Below, piece by piece: positions 7,945 to 16,894 of a stretch of DNA of 48,594 nucleotides. The notes under the pieces are model-generated. The model did no database searches and was not told the origin of the DNA. It saw only the letters and a program-made list of their open reading frames with translations. Origin of the DNA: Lachnospiraceae bacterium UBA7110 (GTDB lineage: Bacteria; Bacillota; Clostridia; Lachnospirales; Lachnospiraceae). The position numbers and the translations under genes are program-made. Where the stretch lies: contig DKYC01000040.1 in NCBI GenBank assembly GCA_002492295.1, positions 41,191 through 89,784 on the forward strand, read 5' to 3'. The first letter of the stretch is position 1, and each line of letters starts with the position of its first letter.

Positions 7945-9600
7945 TTACTGGTTTAATTCCGACAGACACTGATCGATTATCGAGCCGACCGCGTCTACAT
8001 ACGTCTGCATCGCCTCATCCACATCGCCGCCCTCTACCACGACTTTCGTAATCACGGCAAGCTTCGCGTCATGAATGGTACCGGATTCATTGGTAAACGT
8101 ATCGGAAACAGGGGACGGCGGGGCATCCTTACTGTGCTGCGTAAAAAATTTATTTCCCTCCGACATCAATGAGCTCGGGTCGCCAAAACCGTTTGTCAGT
8201 TCGCAGACCACAAGGTTCGGATCAAACATATTCTTTGTCCAAATTGAATTGGGGTCAGTCATGGAAGGCAGTAAATGGAAGGTTCCCTCCTCATAACTGT
8301 AATCCTTGCGCTTCTCCGGATCATCCGCATTCGTCGTAAACTCCTCCGCCTTTAACGACCAGTGCACATCCTCCGCGCCAAACGTCCAAAGCGTCTGAAC
8401 CACGTCGCCGTCCATCATCGTCTCGATAAACGCATCAAAAATTGCCTGTTCACGGGAATCATCACCGTCGCCGTCATCAATGATAACCCACACCGGAGCC
8501 TCACGGTTGATGTAAGCGCCAACCTCTTCAATCGGAGGAAGCTGTACCAGTTCAGCATCGACGCCATTCTTAGAAAAACTGTCTGTCAACGTCTGATACC
8601 AGCGTCCCGCCCAATAAGTAAACGAAGCGGAAGAACCAGTCTGGTCATTGGAATAAAATTTCTCACGGGCAATCTTCGTCGATGCGGTAAGCGACTCCGG
8701 GTCAATCACGCCGTCCGCATACGCCTGCTGTAACCGCAGCAACGCCGCCTTTGTTTCCTCTGTTTGGAACCCGTCATACCATACGCCGTCGTCTCCCTGG
8801 AGAATTGCGGGATACGCGTCCTGCCAAAATTCGGGGAGATAATTGATGTAGGGCGCCTCAAATCCGACAAATCCTGCCGCAACCACACCATATGTATCGC
8901 CGTTCACGCCGTTTCCGTCCGGATCCTCATTGTGGAACCGCAGCATCATGTTATAATAATCATCATAGGTCTTAATGTCATCCAAATTGATATCCAACGC
9001 GTCAAGCCATGCCTTTTTGATATAGGTCACACAGCCGTTTCCATACGTCGGCGAAAATCCGTAAAGCCTTCCGCCGCCCTTTTCCTTAATTGCCTCATTA
9101 ATCTCCGGCAAAATCATTCTCTCCTGAAAGGCAGCGTTGTCATACGCCTCCGTCATGTCCCAAAGAAGTCCCGTCGGCATATACTGTGCAAACATATCTG
9201 CCGACATAATCATTACATCGGGATAATCCCCGCTCGCAAACAGACGTCCGACCGCATCCGTATAACCGGAATGGTCAATCTGCTGGATTTCAAGGTCAAT
9301 ACCGACCGCCTCTTCCCACTGCTTTTCCACATCCTGCTGTCCGCTGTCAAGCTGCGCCGTCATCGTGCCGTCAACAACCATGACAATTTTGTCAAGCGGA
9401 TAGCTGCTGCCGGTATCCGCAGCCGTGTCCTGCGCCGCCGTATTCCCTGTCGGGGTCTGTTCGGTACCGCTTCCCTGGGACACGTCCGTGTTACTGCTGT
9501 CCGCCGCGGGCGTTGTCCCGTTGCCGCCTTTTGCGCCGCACGCCGTAAGCGACGTGAGCATTGTGCCTGCCAAAAAAACTGCAATTAATTTTCTTTTCAT
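7945..9600 (-). CDS. Extracellular solute-binding lipoprotein, second of a tandem pair
   Basis: Substrate-binding protein of the sugar importer. The 551-residue precursor starts MKRKLIAVFLAGTML and has the lipobox LTAC (cysteine about residue 21), followed by a Gly/Thr/Ser-rich linker to about residue 70. The mature domain matches long LipO/YtcQ-type family-1 binding proteins: GLLWDMTEAYDNA, RLYGFSPTYGNG, DTYGVVAAGFVG and INYLPEFWQDAYPAI are seen. It is very similar over its whole length to the 540-residue protein encoded 13 bp upstream (9614-11236), so the pair arose by tandem duplication. The linker and the region around 380-400 (DDGDGDDSREQAIF versus DSGDPVRNQAVF) differ most. The two copies may bind different sugars or act as dosage; that is not decidable here. 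Confidence 0.92.
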   Translation of the reverse strand: MKRKLIAVFLAGTMLTSLTACGAKGGNGTTPAADSSNTDVSQGSGTEQTPTGNTAAQDTAADTGSSYPLDKIVMVVDGTMTAQLDSGQQDVEKQWEEAVGIDLEIQQIDHSGYTDAVGRLFASGDYPDVMIMSADMFAQYMPTGLLWDMTEAYDNAAFQERMILPEINEAIKEKGGGRLYGFSPTYGNGCVTYIKKAWLDALDINLDDIKTYDDYYNMMLRFHNEDPDGNGVNGDTYGVVAAGFVGFEAPYINYLPEFWQDAYPAILQGDDGVWYDGFQTEETKAALLRLQQAYADGVIDPESLTASTKIAREKFYSNDQTGSSASFTYWAGRWYQTLTDSFSKNGVDAELVQLPPIEEVGAYINREAPVWVIIDDGDGDDSREQAIFDAFIETMMDGDVVQTLWTFGAEDVHWSLKAEEFTTNADDPEKRKDYSYEEGTFHLLPSMTDPNSIWTKNMFDPNLVVCELTNGFGDPSSLMSEGNKFFTQHSKDAPPSPVSDTFTNESGTIHDAKLAVITKVVVEGGDVDEAMQTYVDAVGSIIDQCLSELNQ

Positions 9601-9613
9601 TTGCTTCCTCCAA

Positions 9614-11236
9614 TTATTGATTTAATTCCGCTAAACACTGGTCGATAATCGAACCGACCGTGTCCACATAGCCCTGCATTGCCTCGTCAATATCGCCGCC
9701 TTCCACAACGACTTTTGTAATCACGGCAAGCTTCGCGTCATAAATGGTACCGGTCTCATTTGTGAATGTTTCCGATACCGGAGACACCGGAGCGTCCACG
9801 GAATTTTCCGTAAAGAACTTGTTGCCCTTTGCCGCAAGCTCCGTCTGCGATGAATAACCGTTTGTCAGTTCACATACGGTCAGTGCAGGGTCAATATGGT
9901 TCTTTTTCCAAACACTGTTCGGGTCGTTCGGGGACGGTTTTAAGTGAAATTCTCCCTCCTCATAAGAATACGACTTTTCATTTTCCGTCCCCGGATTTGT
10001 CACGAACTCCTCCGCGTGCGTTGACCAATGGACATCCTCAGCGCCATATGTCCAAAGCGTCTGAACCACGTCGCCATCCATCATTGTCTCAAAAAGTGCG
10101 TCAAATACCGCCTGATTTCGCACCGGGTCACCCGAATCGATGATGACCCAAACCGGAGCCTCTTTGTTGATATACGCACCGACCTCTGCAATCGGCGGAA
10201 GCTGTACGATATTCGCATCAACATCGTTCTTAATAAAATTATCCGTAAGCGTTTCATACCAGGAACCAGCCCAATACACAAACACACCAGATGAACCGGT
10301 CTGATTGTTTGAGAACCACTTTTCACGCGCGGTCTTTGTCTGTGCCGTCAGCGACTCGGGATCAATACAGCCGTCCACATAGCCCTGGCGCAGCCTTGCA
10401 AGCGCCGCCTTTGTCTCCTCGGTCTGGAAACCGTCATACCATACACCATCGTCTCCCTGAAGGATGGAAGGGTACGCATCCTGCCAAAACTCCGGAAGGT
10501 AATTGATATAAGGCGCATCCGTTCCGATAAATCCCGGCGCTACAACACCGTATGTATCGCCGTTCTGACCGTTGCCGTCAGGATCCCCGTCGTGAAACGC
10601 CTTAAGCATTGCATAGTAATCGTCATATGTTTTGATATCGTCAATATTCATTCCCACCGCATCAAGCCATGCCTGCTTTACGTAAGTAACACAGCCGTTT
10701 CCGTAGGCAGGCGCAAATCCATATAAACGTCCCTCGGAATCCTTTAAATTCCTGTTGATTTCCGGAAGGATCATTCTGCTTTGGAAATCCGCATTATCAT
10801 ACGCGTCCGCCATATCCCACAAAATACCCGTGGGCGCATACTGCTTAAACATACTTGCCGACATTATCATTGCGTCCGGAAAATCCTGACTCGCAAAAAG
10901 GCGTCCGACTGCATCCGTATAACCTGAGTGATCCATCTGCTGAATCGTTAACGGAATGCCGACCGCCTCCTCCCACTGCTTCTTAAATTCCGCCTGTCCA
11001 TTGTCAAGTGTTGTCGTCAGCGTTCCGTTTACGACAATGGTAATTCCCGTATCACCAAGGACATCATGGTAATCCGCTTTTTCCGTATCACCCGAGCCTG
11101 TTTCCGGTGCCGCCGTCGTTCCGGCGCCATTGCCGTCTTTTACAGGCGTTGTTCCGCCATCGCCCTTTGCGCCGCACGCAGTAAGCGACGTGAGCATCGC
11201 GCCTGTCAAAAGGATTGCAATTAATTTCCTCTTCAT
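9614..11236 (-). CDS. Extracellular solute-binding lipoprotein, first of a tandem pair
   Basis: First gene of the sugar import operon. The 540-residue lipoprotein precursor has MKRKLIAILLTGAML, lipobox LTAC at about residues 18-21 and a low-complexity linker (GAKGDGGTTPVKDGNGAG). The mature part is the long solute-binding fold shared with its paralogue at 7945-9600; shared blocks include GRLYGFAPAYGNGCVTYVKQ and YINYLPEFWQDAYPSI. A GGAGGG site precedes the ATG. Upstream on the opposite strand lie two AraC-type regulators, which are expected to control this operon from the 335-bp divergent region. Being promoter-proximal it is likely the more abundant of the two binding proteins. Substrate unknown. 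Confidence 0.92.
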   Translation of the reverse strand: MKRKLIAILLTGAMLTSLTACGAKGDGGTTPVKDGNGAGTTAAPETGSGDTEKADYHDVLGDTGITIVVNGTLTTTLDNGQAEFKKQWEEAVGIPLTIQQMDHSGYTDAVGRLFASQDFPDAMIMSASMFKQYAPTGILWDMADAYDNADFQSRMILPEINRNLKDSEGRLYGFAPAYGNGCVTYVKQAWLDAVGMNIDDIKTYDDYYAMLKAFHDGDPDGNGQNGDTYGVVAPGFIGTDAPYINYLPEFWQDAYPSILQGDDGVWYDGFQTEETKAALARLRQGYVDGCIDPESLTAQTKTAREKWFSNNQTGSSGVFVYWAGSWYETLTDNFIKNDVDANIVQLPPIAEVGAYINKEAPVWVIIDSGDPVRNQAVFDALFETMMDGDVVQTLWTYGAEDVHWSTHAEEFVTNPGTENEKSYSYEEGEFHLKPSPNDPNSVWKKNHIDPALTVCELTNGYSSQTELAAKGNKFFTENSVDAPVSPVSETFTNETGTIYDAKLAVITKVVVEGGDIDEAMQGYVDTVGSIIDQCLAELNQ

Positions 11237-11570
11237 AACGTACCCTCCCTAATTTTGCTGTTTATTTTATGCATACATTTTTTATGCTTTTTTTATTTTA
11301 TCACCGATACAATTTACATTTCTTCTGTATAGAAATTCACTTCTTGCGTTTTTTTAGATTTCAGACATTTATCTTTTTTAACAAGTGTGTTATGGTTTTA
11401 ACTATCCAAACACTGTAAATAACGGTTCCTTTCCTGTTTGGAGCCAAAATGCATATGGCTAATTTCCACAAAAAGTTGATTTTTAAATGCACAATTCAAT
11501 AATTTGGTGATTGCGAATAATATTTTAGACGTGTTACACTTGCACCACAAAGAGAAGGGAGGAAGAGCAT
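11237..11570. promoter_or_regulatory. Divergent control region between the sugar operon and the araC-like pair
   Basis: About 335 bp, AT-rich, with no credible gene. It must hold the promoters for the minus-strand uptake operon and the plus-strand AraC genes, and probably AraC binding sites. Poly-T tracts at about 11277-11300 and 11348-11355 are conspicuous. No pair of -35/-10 boxes or direct repeats is clear enough to name, which fits an activator-dependent promoter. Confidence 0.5.
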
Positions 11571-12410
11571 ATGCCGTTTCCGTTAAAACCAGGCTACAAT
11601 TTTGACTATTACCATATACGCCGCGCACCCCACGTAGAAATGTCCTCGGCAGAGGCTTATACGGATTTCTATGGTCTTTCCTACGTTCTAAAGGGTGAGC
11701 GTTTAATTTATTCACCGAATTTTACGACAGTTTTACAGGCGGGCGATATGAATTTTATCCCGCGCCATGTATACACCCGTGCAGCTCCCGCCTCCGATAT
11801 GCCCTATGAGGCAATTTTAATCAAATTTACGGATTTGATGATTGAAGACCTCCTAAAGCTCATTGGGGCAGATACTTATGAGGAGCTCTGCAGCGAATTT
11901 GTCATTCACTGTGAGAAAGCGACGCAGATTAAAATTTTGACAATCTTAAACGATATCGAACAGGAATGGAACAACTACAATAAATATTCCGAGCTGGTTT
12001 TAAAGGGAATGCTTCACCGGCTGATTATCACCTGTCTGCGGGAACGCACGCTTGGCGGAATCCCCATACAGGCATTGGAGCGGAAACACGAATGCTTATC
12101 CGATGCCATAAAATATATCAAGGCGCATCTGCGCGAAAGCCCTTCCCTAAAAGACACCGCACAGGGCATTCACGTTTCGCCGTCTTATCTTTCGAAAATT
12201 TTTATCAATCAGTTACATACCTCTTACTCTGATTTCGTGCTGAGCGAAAAAATCCAGTGCGCACAGAAGCTCCTGGTCAACTCAAAGCTCACCATGACGC
12301 AGATTGTTTCGGAGGCGGGCTTTTCAAGCAACGCATACTTTAGCGACTGTTTTAAACGCCACACCGGATTTTCACCGACACAGTTCCGCAAGGAAAATGG
12401 GAATTTTTAA
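11571..12410 (+). CDS. AraC-family transcriptional regulator, first of a tandem pair
   Basis: A 279-residue regulator with an N-terminal cupin-type sensing domain (about 1-150; SPNFTTVLQAGDMNFIPRHV is the typical barrel strand pair) and a C-terminal double helix-turn-helix domain of about 100 residues (DAIKYIKAHLRESPSL, SPSYLSKIFINQL, then MTQIVSEAGFSSNAYFSDCFKRHTG with the family signature). GGGAGG lies 9 nt before the ATG. It is divergent from the sugar ABC operon and most likely activates it when the imported sugar or a derivative is bound. It is closely related to the next gene along its full length. The second of the two genes follows 64 bp downstream in the same direction. Confidence 0.93.
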   Translation: MPFPLKPGYNFDYYHIRRAPHVEMSSAEAYTDFYGLSYVLKGERLIYSPNFTTVLQAGDMNFIPRHVYTRAAPASDMPYEAILIKFTDLMIEDLLKLIGADTYEELCSEFVIHCEKATQIKILTILNDIEQEWNNYNKYSELVLKGMLHRLIITCLRERTLGGIPIQALERKHECLSDAIKYIKAHLRESPSLKDTAQGIHVSPSYLSKIFINQLHTSYSDFVLSEKIQCAQKLLVNSKLTMTQIVSEAGFSSNAYFSDCFKRHTGFSPTQFRKENGNF

Positions 12411-12474
12411 ATGTTTCTTTTTTGCATGTTTTATGGTATTTTAAATATGACATTTTAGGGAAAGGAGAACCGCT

Positions 12475-13314
12475 ATGCCTCTGCCACTAAAACCAGGATA
12501 TCATTTTAATTACGACCGTACGTCCCGTTCACCGCATTATGAGATGGCGGCAGCGGAGGCATATACGGACTTTTACGGTATTTCCTATATGTTAAGCGGA
12601 GACCGTCTGATTTACTCGCCTAACTTTACAACGATTGTACAGGCGGGAGAGATGGTTTTTATTCCGCGAAATGTATACAGACGCACAACGTATATCTCAA
12701 ATACACCCTATGAGCGCGTGATTTTGAAATTTACGGATTCGATGATTGCCGATTTGATTGATGTGATTGGAATTGAGAAATATAATGAGCTCTGCGAAGA
12801 GCATGTCATCCGTTTTGAAAAGAGCACACAGATAAAAATACGTTTGATTTTGAATGATATGGAAAAGGAATGGAATGCTTATAATAACTGCTCGGAGATT
12901 GTGCTTAAGGGACTGCTGAATAATCTGATTATTCTTGTTTTAAGGGAACGCATTGTGGGCGGCATGCATATGATGCGGCTGGAAAAGCGCAGCGATTGTT
13001 TGGCGGATGCGATTACATATATCAAGGCGCATCTGCGCGAAAATCCCTCGCTGGAGCAGACGGCGCTGCACACAAACATTTCCCCCTCCTATCTTTCCAA
13101 GGTTTTTATCAATCATTTACATACACCGTTTTCCACGTTTGTACGCAATGAAAAGATTATGTATGCACAGCGGCTGCTCTCCGGTTCGAAAATGAGTCTT
13201 ACGGAAATTGCCGCGGAATCAGGGTTCTCAAGTAATGCGTATTTTAGTGACTGTTTTAAGCGCAATACGGGAATTTCACCGATACAGTTCAGGAAGGAAA
13301 ACGGGAATGTGTAA
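12475..13314 (+). CDS. AraC-family transcriptional regulator, second of a tandem pair
   Basis: 279 residues, exactly the same length as its upstream paralogue and similar throughout (both begin MP.PLKPGY and both end QFRKENGN.). The N-terminal cupin domain has SPNFTTIVQAGEMVFIPRNV; the C-terminal HTH domain has SPSYLSKVFINHL and LTEIAAESGFSSNAYFSDCF. AAAGGAG lies 8 nt before the ATG. The recognition helices (SYLSKVFINHL and SSNAYFSDCFKR) are nearly the same as in the first copy, so both probably bind the same DNA sites, while the sensing domains have diverged more. The stop lies 2 bp from the convergent hydrolase stop, with no terminator visible between them. Confidence 0.93.
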   Translation: MPLPLKPGYHFNYDRTSRSPHYEMAAAEAYTDFYGISYMLSGDRLIYSPNFTTIVQAGEMVFIPRNVYRRTTYISNTPYERVILKFTDSMIADLIDVIGIEKYNELCEEHVIRFEKSTQIKIRLILNDMEKEWNAYNNCSEIVLKGLLNNLIILVLRERIVGGMHMMRLEKRSDCLADAITYIKAHLRENPSLEQTALHTNISPSYLSKVFINHLHTPFSTFVRNEKIMYAQRLLSGSKMSLTEIAAESGFSSNAYFSDCFKRNTGISPIQFRKENGNV

Positions 13315-13316
13315 AG

Positions 13317-13877
13317 TTAAACAGAAACAATAAAGTTCCTTGTCTTTTGCATCACGTCTTTTAAGGTTTCTATATTTTTCAACGTGTCGTTACATTCAAG
13401 GGAATGGTTGCAGCCCTCATATACGGTCAGGGGGACATGGTTTGCTGCGGAAAGCCGGATAATTTCGTCCATGCTGCTCCAAGGGTCTGCCGTTCCGATA
13501 AAACTGATTGCATTTCGTGGTTCGAATAAGAACGTCTGAGCCAAAGGTGTATACAGAATATGCTTTGCGCTTATCAGCCCATGCTTCTTTGCATAGGACG
13601 CTGCAATGATTGTTCCGATGCTCTTTGAAACAAAAAGAACATCATCATATTCCTGCCAAACGGTGTCTGCAAGTTCATCTTCCGCCTGCGAAAGCAGCGT
13701 TCCATATGCCTCTTTCATCTTTTCCTCATTGCCACGGATATTTTGGGCACTGTATGTATAGCTTACACTTATGGAAATTTCATATCCAAGGTTCTTTGCA
13801 ATGCTTCTTCCATAATACAAAAGCGGTTTGTCACAATGGTATCCTATTCCCGGGAAATAAACAGCTATCTTTGACAT
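13317..13877 (-). CDS. Small alpha/beta-hydrolase-fold protein
   Basis: A 186-residue cytosolic protein (no signal peptide) with a compact alpha/beta hydrolase plan. The N-terminal strand and oxyanion turn are MSKIAVYFPGIGYHCDKP. The nucleophile elbow is VSKSIGT (Ser at about 104), a variant of GxSxG with Ser in place of the first Gly. The acid is probably Asp in IGTADPWS and the catalytic His is in EGCNHSLE. This is typical of small uncharacterised hydrolases; substrate unknown. It has a plausible promoter of its own and converges on the second AraC gene, so it is not part of the sugar operon. Confidence 0.75.
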   Translation of the reverse strand: MSKIAVYFPGIGYHCDKPLLYYGRSIAKNLGYEISISVSYTYSAQNIRGNEEKMKEAYGTLLSQAEDELADTVWQEYDDVLFVSKSIGTIIAASYAKKHGLISAKHILYTPLAQTFLFEPRNAISFIGTADPWSSMDEIIRLSAANHVPLTVYEGCNHSLECNDTLKNIETLKDVMQKTRNFIVSV

Positions 13878-14171
13878 AATAGTTCCTTTCGATTTTGACT
13901 AGTTTGAAGATATACTGTTATTTTATTCCATTTTGGGGCAGTTCGCAAGGTCTTAAACTGATTTTATCCTAAGCATCGTTTATACGGATTATATATATGC
14001 CAATGGCATGCATATAAAAAGGGCGCATAGAATGTCAAAATTAATGCTTGTTTACATAAGTGTTATGCCTGCATATGCGCGGGCTTTTTATATTGCCAAA
14101 TTTTGTTTTCTGGGTCATTATATTTACAGCAAAATCTGAACTGCTGGCAGGTACAAAGCTAATTATACCCT
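13878..14171. other. Intergenic region without a gene
   Basis: Holds the upstream promoter of the hydrolase gene and otherwise no credible reading frame. An imperfect palindrome (TGCATATAAAAAGGG... to ...GCATATGCGCGGGC) spans about 14009-14090 and may fold, but the arms pair poorly and no function is evident. Confidence 0.4.
13920..13948 (-). promoter_or_regulatory. SigmaA-type promoter TTGCGA-17-TAAAAT
   Basis: Minus-strand -35 box TTGCGA (13943-13948), 17-bp spacer and -10 box TAAAAT (13920-13925), 43 bp upstream of the hydrolase ATG at 13877. Confidence 0.5.
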
Positions 14172-14210
14172 AAAAAACAGGAGAAAATCTTTTTCAAGAT
14201 TTTCTCCTGT
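14172..14210 (-). terminator. Intrinsic terminator of the BIG2 surface protein gene
   Basis: Perfect 15-bp stem (14177-14191 with 14196-14210, loop TTTC), followed on the minus strand by a T run (14172-14176), starting 35 bp beyond the stop of the Ig-like protein gene. Confidence 0.92.
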
Positions 14211-14244
14211 CATATGTGTAAAAATTACAATCTTATTAACGTTT

Positions 14245-16767
14245 TTATTCTACTATAACTGTAACCTTAGCCTTCTTGCCTGACGCCATCTCTGCAGTAA
14301 TTGTAGCCTTACCCTTGCCGACACCACAAATAATTGCTCTGCCGTCCTTCAACTCCAATACCTTTACAACGCCTGACTTATTGACACTGTATCCGCCATA
14401 CTTTGGAACGTCACCCTTGCTATCGCCATATATTGAAAGCAATTTCAATTCGCCAATTCCAAGACGGATAGTTTTTGCAACATCACCATTCTCATCTGTA
14501 AACTGTACTCTCTTAGTCATTCTATCGAGAACATATATACGAGCGTATGTTGTCGCAACTCCTGATTCTACTCTAAGAGTAATCTGGCTACCAGCCTTAA
14601 GTTCTGCCGGTATCGCAAATGTTAATTTCTTTGATGGTTTCGGATTAATTGCCTCATCCGGTTTATAACCTATATCAACAAGATTACCATCTGCATCAAT
14701 AGCCTCCTGTACAAACCAATTAACCTCATCTATTGTCTTCTTAGGAAGTAACTGTTTAACAGAAAGTGTAACTTTCTTTCCAGCTACATTTGCAACTTCC
14801 TGAGACTTCAATACAATTGCCTCGCAGACAGGTGTAACCTTTACATTAAATGACTTTTTAAATGTCTTGTATCCATTACCGCTACGTCCTACAGACGATA
14901 CTGTAATCTTAGCAGTACCCGGCTTTCCGCCTGCTACAACCAAGCCACCATTTACGCTAGCTACTGCAGGATTGCTTGAAGTCCATGAAAGAGATTCTGT
15001 ATCTGCCCAATCACCAATTCTATATCCAGCTCTCCAAACGTTCTGCTTATCATTACCTAAACCATCATTATTATCAAGCCATTCATAATATGTATCATCA
15101 TCAGTATAGAAGCCCTCAAGATATTTGAATTTTTCAGGCTTCGCTACAGGCACGCTTTCCTCTACATCAATATAACGCTCTACGCCTGTCAAGGTAACAT
15201 CACTTTGATAAACTATAACGTCTACATCACAAGAGTCTACGCCTGAGTTTTTCTTATATGAGGAAACCGTAATTGTAGCATCAATCTGATCATCGCCTAA
15301 ATTAGCTGCAGGTACAATTGCCTGACCCTTTACCTTAATCTTCTTATCCGATGATGTAATCTTAAGCTTCTCTGTGTTCTGTGCAGGTATTCTTGTAACC
15401 TCTACAGGTGTTGTCTTTCCTGACCATGTCTCAATAGAGCCAACACTCTCAATATACTTTAATGTTGCATCAACCCTAACACTGACATTTGCCTTCTTGC
15501 CGCTTGATGCTGTAACTGTAATTGTTGTCTTACCTACATTACGACCTACAATAAGCATATGAATATTATCATTATATTCAGGATCATCTACGATTCCCGC
15601 AATAGATGAATTCTTTGATGTCCATGTCCATGTATCTGTAGTGCCCTGATCTAACTCTACCGTAAACGGTGTAGCCGGACATAATCCATATACCGGATCA
15701 TCATAATATTCACCTACCTCATAGTCTTCCTGACCATCATTATCATATAACTCACCAAAGTCTAATGTAGCCTTCCTTATACTCGGTACTATATGCTTAG
15801 ACGGTACTCCCTTAGCAATCTTAAATGTTGCTTCTATAGGCTTCCATGAATTAATTTCATTAAATTCATCGTTCTCACCATCATTTGCATAGGAAGCAAA
15901 AATATTATCTGCATCTTCATTTGCAAACTTAGCATATACCTTAATTGTGTCATCATTCTTTAATGACCTAGAAACTGTTAAGCCGCACGCCTGCTCTCCA
16001 AGAATGTCTCTAAGATACTCCGGAACCTCCTGCTGTGTAATCGATGCCTGTTTCTTAGGATCAGCATCCGTTGCATATGTAATTCTGAGAACACTTTCCC
16101 AGTTTTCTGCAAAGATATAATAAGGAAGACCGTTTACCAGCAAATATTCATTTAAGTCATATGAATGACCTGCATAAAATGTATTCTCTTCTATTGCATC
16201 ATAATCCCAGTCAATGGACGTAATGGGTATCTCCGCATTCGAACCAATAACATTTACCGTAACAATGTCACTCTCATAAACAGTTCCATTATCCAAATTC
16301 AATTCTGCCTTAACACCAGCAGTTCCTTCCTTCTTTGCATTGACAGTACATTTTGTCATGTTGTCAATGTTTGCATCAATAGTAATGGTGTAATCAGCAT
16401 TGTCCGTGGTCTTCCATCTGATTTTCTTGTTAATCTTTTCTTTTACTTCATCAGTAAGTGTAACGCCATCCTTGTAAATGACTTCTGCTGTCAGTTCTGT
16501 CGTTTCTTCCTCCGGCAAAGTAACAGGTTCAGTCTCAACAATCTTGATACCTGCGATACTATCCCAATTATCTTTCAAGGTTGTTGTATCGGTTCCTGTA
16601 CCAGAAACAGTACCAGTATTGTCCTGATCATTTCCGTTTCCGGGTACGCCGTCAGAAACAGAGAAATTATCAGAAAACTCTGTAGCAAATGCTGTCATAG
16701 GTGTTGACACGACCATAGCGGCTGCCAACGCATATGCCATTAGCTTTTTAATAAACTTTCCTTTCAT
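14245..16767 (-). CDS. Secreted surface protein with bacterial Ig-like (BIG2) domains
   Basis: An 840-residue secreted protein. The signal peptide is MKGKFIKKLMAYALAAAMVV, with cleavage likely near TAFA-T. After a Gly/Asn/Thr linker come several Ig-like beta domains. Three end in the BIG2 hallmark: GRNVGKTTITVTASSGKKAN in the middle, GKPGTAKITVSSVGRSG later, and GVGKGKATITAEMASGKKAK at the C-terminus. No LPXTG motif, transmembrane tail or cell-wall repeat is visible, so how it stays on the surface is unclear; it may be released. The ATG at 16767 follows GGAGGAGAAGG and gives a proper signal peptide, whereas an upstream in-frame start at 16818 does not. It is monocistronic with a clear promoter and terminator. 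Codon use is more AT-rich than its neighbours. Adhesion or structural role is inference. Confidence 0.88.
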   Translation of the reverse strand: MKGKFIKKLMAYALAAAMVVSTPMTAFATEFSDNFSVSDGVPGNGNDQDNTGTVSGTGTDTTTLKDNWDSIAGIKIVETEPVTLPEEETTELTAEVIYKDGVTLTDEVKEKINKKIRWKTTDNADYTITIDANIDNMTKCTVNAKKEGTAGVKAELNLDNGTVYESDIVTVNVIGSNAEIPITSIDWDYDAIEENTFYAGHSYDLNEYLLVNGLPYYIFAENWESVLRITYATDADPKKQASITQQEVPEYLRDILGEQACGLTVSRSLKNDDTIKVYAKFANEDADNIFASYANDGENDEFNEINSWKPIEATFKIAKGVPSKHIVPSIRKATLDFGELYDNDGQEDYEVGEYYDDPVYGLCPATPFTVELDQGTTDTWTWTSKNSSIAGIVDDPEYNDNIHMLIVGRNVGKTTITVTASSGKKANVSVRVDATLKYIESVGSIETWSGKTTPVEVTRIPAQNTEKLKITSSDKKIKVKGQAIVPAANLGDDQIDATITVSSYKKNSGVDSCDVDVIVYQSDVTLTGVERYIDVEESVPVAKPEKFKYLEGFYTDDDTYYEWLDNNDGLGNDKQNVWRAGYRIGDWADTESLSWTSSNPAVASVNGGLVVAGGKPGTAKITVSSVGRSGNGYKTFKKSFNVKVTPVCEAIVLKSQEVANVAGKKVTLSVKQLLPKKTIDEVNWFVQEAIDADGNLVDIGYKPDEAINPKPSKKLTFAIPAELKAGSQITLRVESGVATTYARIYVLDRMTKRVQFTDENGDVAKTIRLGIGELKLLSIYGDSKGDVPKYGGYSVNKSGVVKVLELKDGRAIICGVGKGKATITAEMASGKKAKVTVIVE

Positions 16768-16803
16768 AGCACCTTCTCCTCCATGTGTAATTTTTACTCT
16801 GTT

Positions 16804-16832
16804 ATTATATAACCGCAAATTTTAAAATGCAA
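16804..16832 (-). promoter_or_regulatory. SigmaA-type promoter TTGCAT-17-TATAAT
   Basis: Minus-strand -35 box TTGCAT (16827-16832), 17-bp spacer and a perfect -10 box TATAAT (16804-16809), about 37 bp upstream of the BIG2 protein ATG. Confidence 0.75.
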
Positions 16833-16894
16833 GCCTTTTTTCCGCAAAGAGTGGCTTCCCTGTTATTTTTGTATGAATTGTACACAATTGCGTG

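Noticed and set aside
8764..9588. Long plus-strand open frame opposite a binding-protein gene
   Set aside because: Antisense shadow; Arg/His/Ile-rich translation, no ribosome site, and the opposite strand encodes a clear lipoprotein.
14009..14090. Palindromic region as an RNA gene or attachment site
   Set aside because: The arms pair poorly, no flanking integrase exists, and no known RNA pattern was seen.
16165..16707. Plus-strand Cys/Ile-rich frame opposite the BIG2 protein
   Set aside because: Antisense shadow of a verified secreted protein with promoter and terminator on the other strand.
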